8,534 bases of DNA, taken from Acidaminococcaceae bacterium (GTDB taxonomy: Bacteria > Bacillota > Negativicutes > Acidaminococcales > Acidaminococcaceae). Below are positions 6,746-8,534 of this stretch, piece after piece (the first letter of the stretch is position 1; each line of letters starts with the position of its first letter). The DNA lies in assembly GCA_003512125.1 (NCBI GenBank), contig DOSQ01000058.1, forward strand, positions 7,578-16,111, written 5' to 3'. The position numbers and the translations under genes are program-made. The notes under the pieces were generated by a model. That model saw nothing but the letters and a program-made list of their open reading frames with translations. It was not told the origin of the DNA and did not search any database.

Positions 6746-6759
6746 TCGGGAGAAAAAGA

Positions 6760-8313
6760 ATGGCAGAAGATAAGAAGATTGGTCAGGGAAAGCAGGCGCC
6801 TGCAGCAATGGATATCAATGAGCAGATGCAGAACCGTATTGACAAGATGCATAAGCTGGAGGAACGGGGCATCCGTCCTTTTGGTCACCGGTTTGACTGG
6901 ACCCATCATACCAAAGAGATTTATGAAAATGTAGAGCAGATGGAAGCAGACGGAACGGTTGTCAAAGCGGCAGGCCGTGTAATGGCGATTCGCGGACATG
7001 GCAAGACAAGCTTTCTGGATTTGCAGGACAGTACAGGTAAGATCCAGCTATATACCCGAAAAGATATCCTGGGTGAAGAGAATTATTCCCTTATAAAGCT
7101 GATGGACATCGGTGATATTATAGGCGTTACCGGCACAGTATTCAAAACACATATGGGCGAACCTTCCATTCGTGTTGAGAATCTGGAATTCTTGTCCAAA
7201 GCGCTGAAACCTCTCCCGGAGAAATGGCATGGGTTGACGAATGTAGACCTTCGGTACCGTCAGCGGTATCTGGATCTGATTGTTAATCCGGATGTACGGG
7301 ATGTGTTCATTAAACGCACACAGATTATCAAGAGTATTCGTGAGATTCTTGACAACGAAGGTTTTTTAGAAGTTGAGACCCCGGTCCTGAATACCATTTC
7401 AGGCGGTGCGACGGCCCGTCCTTTTATAACGTATCATAATGCGTTGGATATCCAACTGTATCTGCGTATCGCAACGGAACTGAACCTGAAGAGGCTGATC
7501 GTTGGAGGTCTGGAACGTGTTTATGAAATCGGTCGCATTTTCAGAAATGAAGGCATTGATATTAAACACAACCCGGAATTTACCAGTATGGAACTGTATC
7601 AGGCTTATGGCGATATGGATTCCATGATGGATATCACAGAAAAAATCGTAACGGAAACCGCCCAAAAAGTACTGGGTACGCAGCAAATTGTTTACGAAGG
7701 AAAAGAAATCAATTTAGCTGCTCCCTGGCCACGCATTACTATGATTGATGCGGTAAAACAGTACAGTGGGAAAGATTTCAATGGTGTGACCGACCTGGCA
7801 GTGGCGCGTCAGATGGCGGATGAAGCGCACGTTGAATATGAAGAATCCTGGGGTGTCGGCAAGATTATCAATGCTTTCTTTGACGAATTCGTTGAGGATA
7901 AGCTGATTCAGCCTACCTTTATTTACAAGTATCCTAAAGAAATTTCACCGTTGGCTAAGAGCAGCGTGGAAGATCCTGAAATTACAGACCGGTTTGAAGG
8001 ATTTATTTATGGTCGCGAGATATGCAACGGCTTTACGGAATTGAACGATCCGATTGATCAGAGGGAACGTTTCGTAAAACAAATGGAAGAGCGTGCCGCC
8101 GGGGATGAAGAAGCCGGTATGATGGATGAAGATTTTATCAATGCTCTGATGCATGGTCTGCCTCCGACAGGCGGTCTGGGTATCGGTATCGACCGTCTGG
8201 TCATGTTCCTGACGGGTGCAGTTTCAATCCGTGATGTATTGCTGTTCCCGACCATGAAACCGCTGGTTCAGGAGAAACCAGAGGCTGAAAGTGATGCAGG
8301 GGAGAACCAATAA
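6760..8313 (+). CDS. lysS: Lysyl-tRNA synthetase, class II
   Basis: Charges tRNA-Lys with lysine in the cytoplasm through a lysyl-adenylate. The 517-residue protein has an N-terminal OB-fold anticodon-binding domain (about 66-145, with AAGRVMAIRGHGKTSFLDLQ starting at 70) and a class II catalytic core. Motif 1 is around FLEVETPVLN (202-211). Motif 2 is around GRIFRNEGIDIKHNPEFTSM (258-277), with the ATP-contacting arginine in FRNEG. Motif 3 is GLGIGIDRLVMFLTG (472-486). The lysine-site region includes ELYQAYGDM (278-286) and NGFTELNDP (423-431). The N-terminus is somewhat longer than in B. subtilis LysS, but GGGAG (6748-6752), 7 nt before ATG 6760, supports this start; Met17 has no suitable site. 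The acidic tail after MKPLV is slightly extended. No T-box leader is visible. It is the last gene before a terminator and an rRNA-type promoter, as in B. subtilis. Confidence 0.98.
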   Translation: MAEDKKIGQGKQAPAAMDINEQMQNRIDKMHKLEERGIRPFGHRFDWTHHTKEIYENVEQMEADGTVVKAAGRVMAIRGHGKTSFLDLQDSTGKIQLYTRKDILGEENYSLIKLMDIGDIIGVTGTVFKTHMGEPSIRVENLEFLSKALKPLPEKWHGLTNVDLRYRQRYLDLIVNPDVRDVFIKRTQIIKSIREILDNEGFLEVETPVLNTISGGATARPFITYHNALDIQLYLRIATELNLKRLIVGGLERVYEIGRIFRNEGIDIKHNPEFTSMELYQAYGDMDSMMDITEKIVTETAQKVLGTQQIVYEGKEINLAAPWPRITMIDAVKQYSGKDFNGVTDLAVARQMADEAHVEYEESWGVGKIINAFFDEFVEDKLIQPTFIYKYPKEISPLAKSSVEDPEITDRFEGFIYGREICNGFTELNDPIDQRERFVKQMEERAAGDEEAGMMDEDFINALMHGLPPTGGLGIGIDRLVMFLTGAVSIRDVLLFPTMKPLVQEKPEAESDAGENQ

Positions 8314-8375
8314 GTATTTAAAGGAACCTGTTTTGGCAGTGATTTAATATTTGTTGAATCTGAACGTTAGTAAAA

Positions 8376-8401
8376 AAAAGAGAGGTGTGAACCTCTCTTT
8401 T
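8376..8401 (+). terminator. Intrinsic terminator after lysS, probably bidirectional
   Basis: An 11-bp perfect stem, 8376-8386 (AAAAGAGAGGT) with 8391-8401, closes on a GTGA tetraloop. On the + strand the 3' arm ends in TTTT, then CTGCTTTCTG. On the - strand the same stem is followed by the complement of eight A residues (8372-8379), giving an even better U-run. It lies 62 bp after the lysS stop and would separate greA-lysS from the strong promoter downstream. Confidence 0.85.
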
Positions 8402-8404
8402 CTG

Positions 8405-8428
8405 CTTTCTGTACGGTTTTGCAGAAAG
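8405..8428 (+). repeat. Second stem-loop between the lysS terminator and the rRNA-type promoter
   Basis: CTTTCTG (8405-8411) pairs exactly with CAGAAAG (8422-8428) around a 10-nt loop. Only a purine run (TAAGAGGGGG) follows, so it is not itself an intrinsic terminator. It may reinforce the adjacent terminator or be incidental. Confidence 0.4.
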
Positions 8429-8454
8429 TAAGAGGGGGAAAACAAAACCATTAG

Positions 8455-8502
8455 TTTTTTTTAAAAAAAGGTATTGACAAGGAATAAAAGAAGTGCTATT
8501 AT
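8455..8502 (+). promoter_or_regulatory. Strong UP-element plus extended -10 promoter, probably of an rRNA operon
   Basis: TTGACA (8474-8479) is followed after 17 bp by TATTAT (8497-8502), which has TG at 8494-8495 (extended -10). A T8A7 tract (8455-8469) sits just upstream of the -35, where the alpha-subunit-binding UP element lies in rRNA promoters. The predicted start is around the A or G at 8507-8509. A second TATAAT at 8500-8505 overlaps but would need a 20-bp spacer, so TATTAT is the better choice. Confidence 0.88.
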
Positions 8503-8508
8503 AATCAA

Positions 8509-8534
8509 GTCGTCGAAAGACGGCGGAACCTTGA
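8509..8534 (+). other. Start of a probable rRNA operon leader (continues past window end)
   Basis: Right at the predicted transcript start, GTCGTC (8509-8514) pairs with GACGGC (8519-8524), with one G-U pair, around a GAAA tetraloop. The last bases, GGAACCTTGA (8525-8534), match the beginning of the ACCTTGAAAA-type motif common in the leaders and spacers of Bacillota rRNA operons. The order lysS then rRNA operon is also known from B. subtilis (rrnJ). The 16S gene itself is not in the window, so this is inferred from the motif, the promoter type and synteny. Confidence 0.65.

Noticed and set aside
6792..6803. Perfect 12-bp palindrome GCAGGCGCCTGC inside lysS codons 11-15
   Set aside because: About two 12-bp palindromes are expected by chance in a window of this size. 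It lies in coding sequence and has no loop for an RNA hairpin of note.
8314..8375. Search for a small gene or regulatory RNA directly after lysS
   Set aside because: No ribosome site with a start codon and no convincing structure was found before the terminator.
1..8534. Mobile elements, CRISPR arrays, attachment sites, tRNA genes
   Set aside because: No direct-repeat arrays, transposase motifs, terminal inverted repeats or tRNA-like sequences were seen on either strand.

Overview
This window looks like core chromosome of a member of the Bacillota, most likely a Negativicutes-type anaerobe. That placement rests on the mid-range base composition, the strong AGGAGG-type ribosome sites and the gene content. 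No taxonomic marker gene is complete here, so the class-level placement is an inference. All genes lie on the + strand.

Layout. Positions 1-1059 hold the 3' part of ftsH (membrane AAA+ zinc protease). It is followed by birA (biotin ligase/repressor), coaX (type III pantothenate kinase) and dusB (tRNA dihydrouridine synthase). A good intrinsic-terminator hairpin sits between coaX and the family-consistent start of dusB, which puts the dusB start in question. After dusB come a weak terminator candidate and a promoter for a two-gene unit. Its first gene (4135-5067) is unrecognised. Its second gene (5083-6147) resembles cyanobacterial acyl-ACP reductase, including that family's catalytic cysteine. 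A promoter with perfect -35 and -10 hexamers then precedes greA-lysS (transcript cleavage factor and lysyl-tRNA synthetase). After a terminator behind lysS, the window ends in a strong A/T-tract promoter and the first bases of what looks like a ribosomal RNA operon leader.

The order ftsH - coaX - dusB - lysS - rRNA operon matches the well-known Bacillus subtilis region near the origin, where lysS is followed by rrnJ. Here birA, the two unknown genes and greA occupy the space between these anchors. Most genes are housekeeping: protein quality control, biotin and CoA cofactor supply, tRNA modification and charging, and transcription elongation. The real novelty candidate is the orphan pair at 4135-6147. 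It has its own promoter and tightly spaced genes. Its second member is easily mislabelled as shikimate dehydrogenase but lacks that family's substrate motifs.
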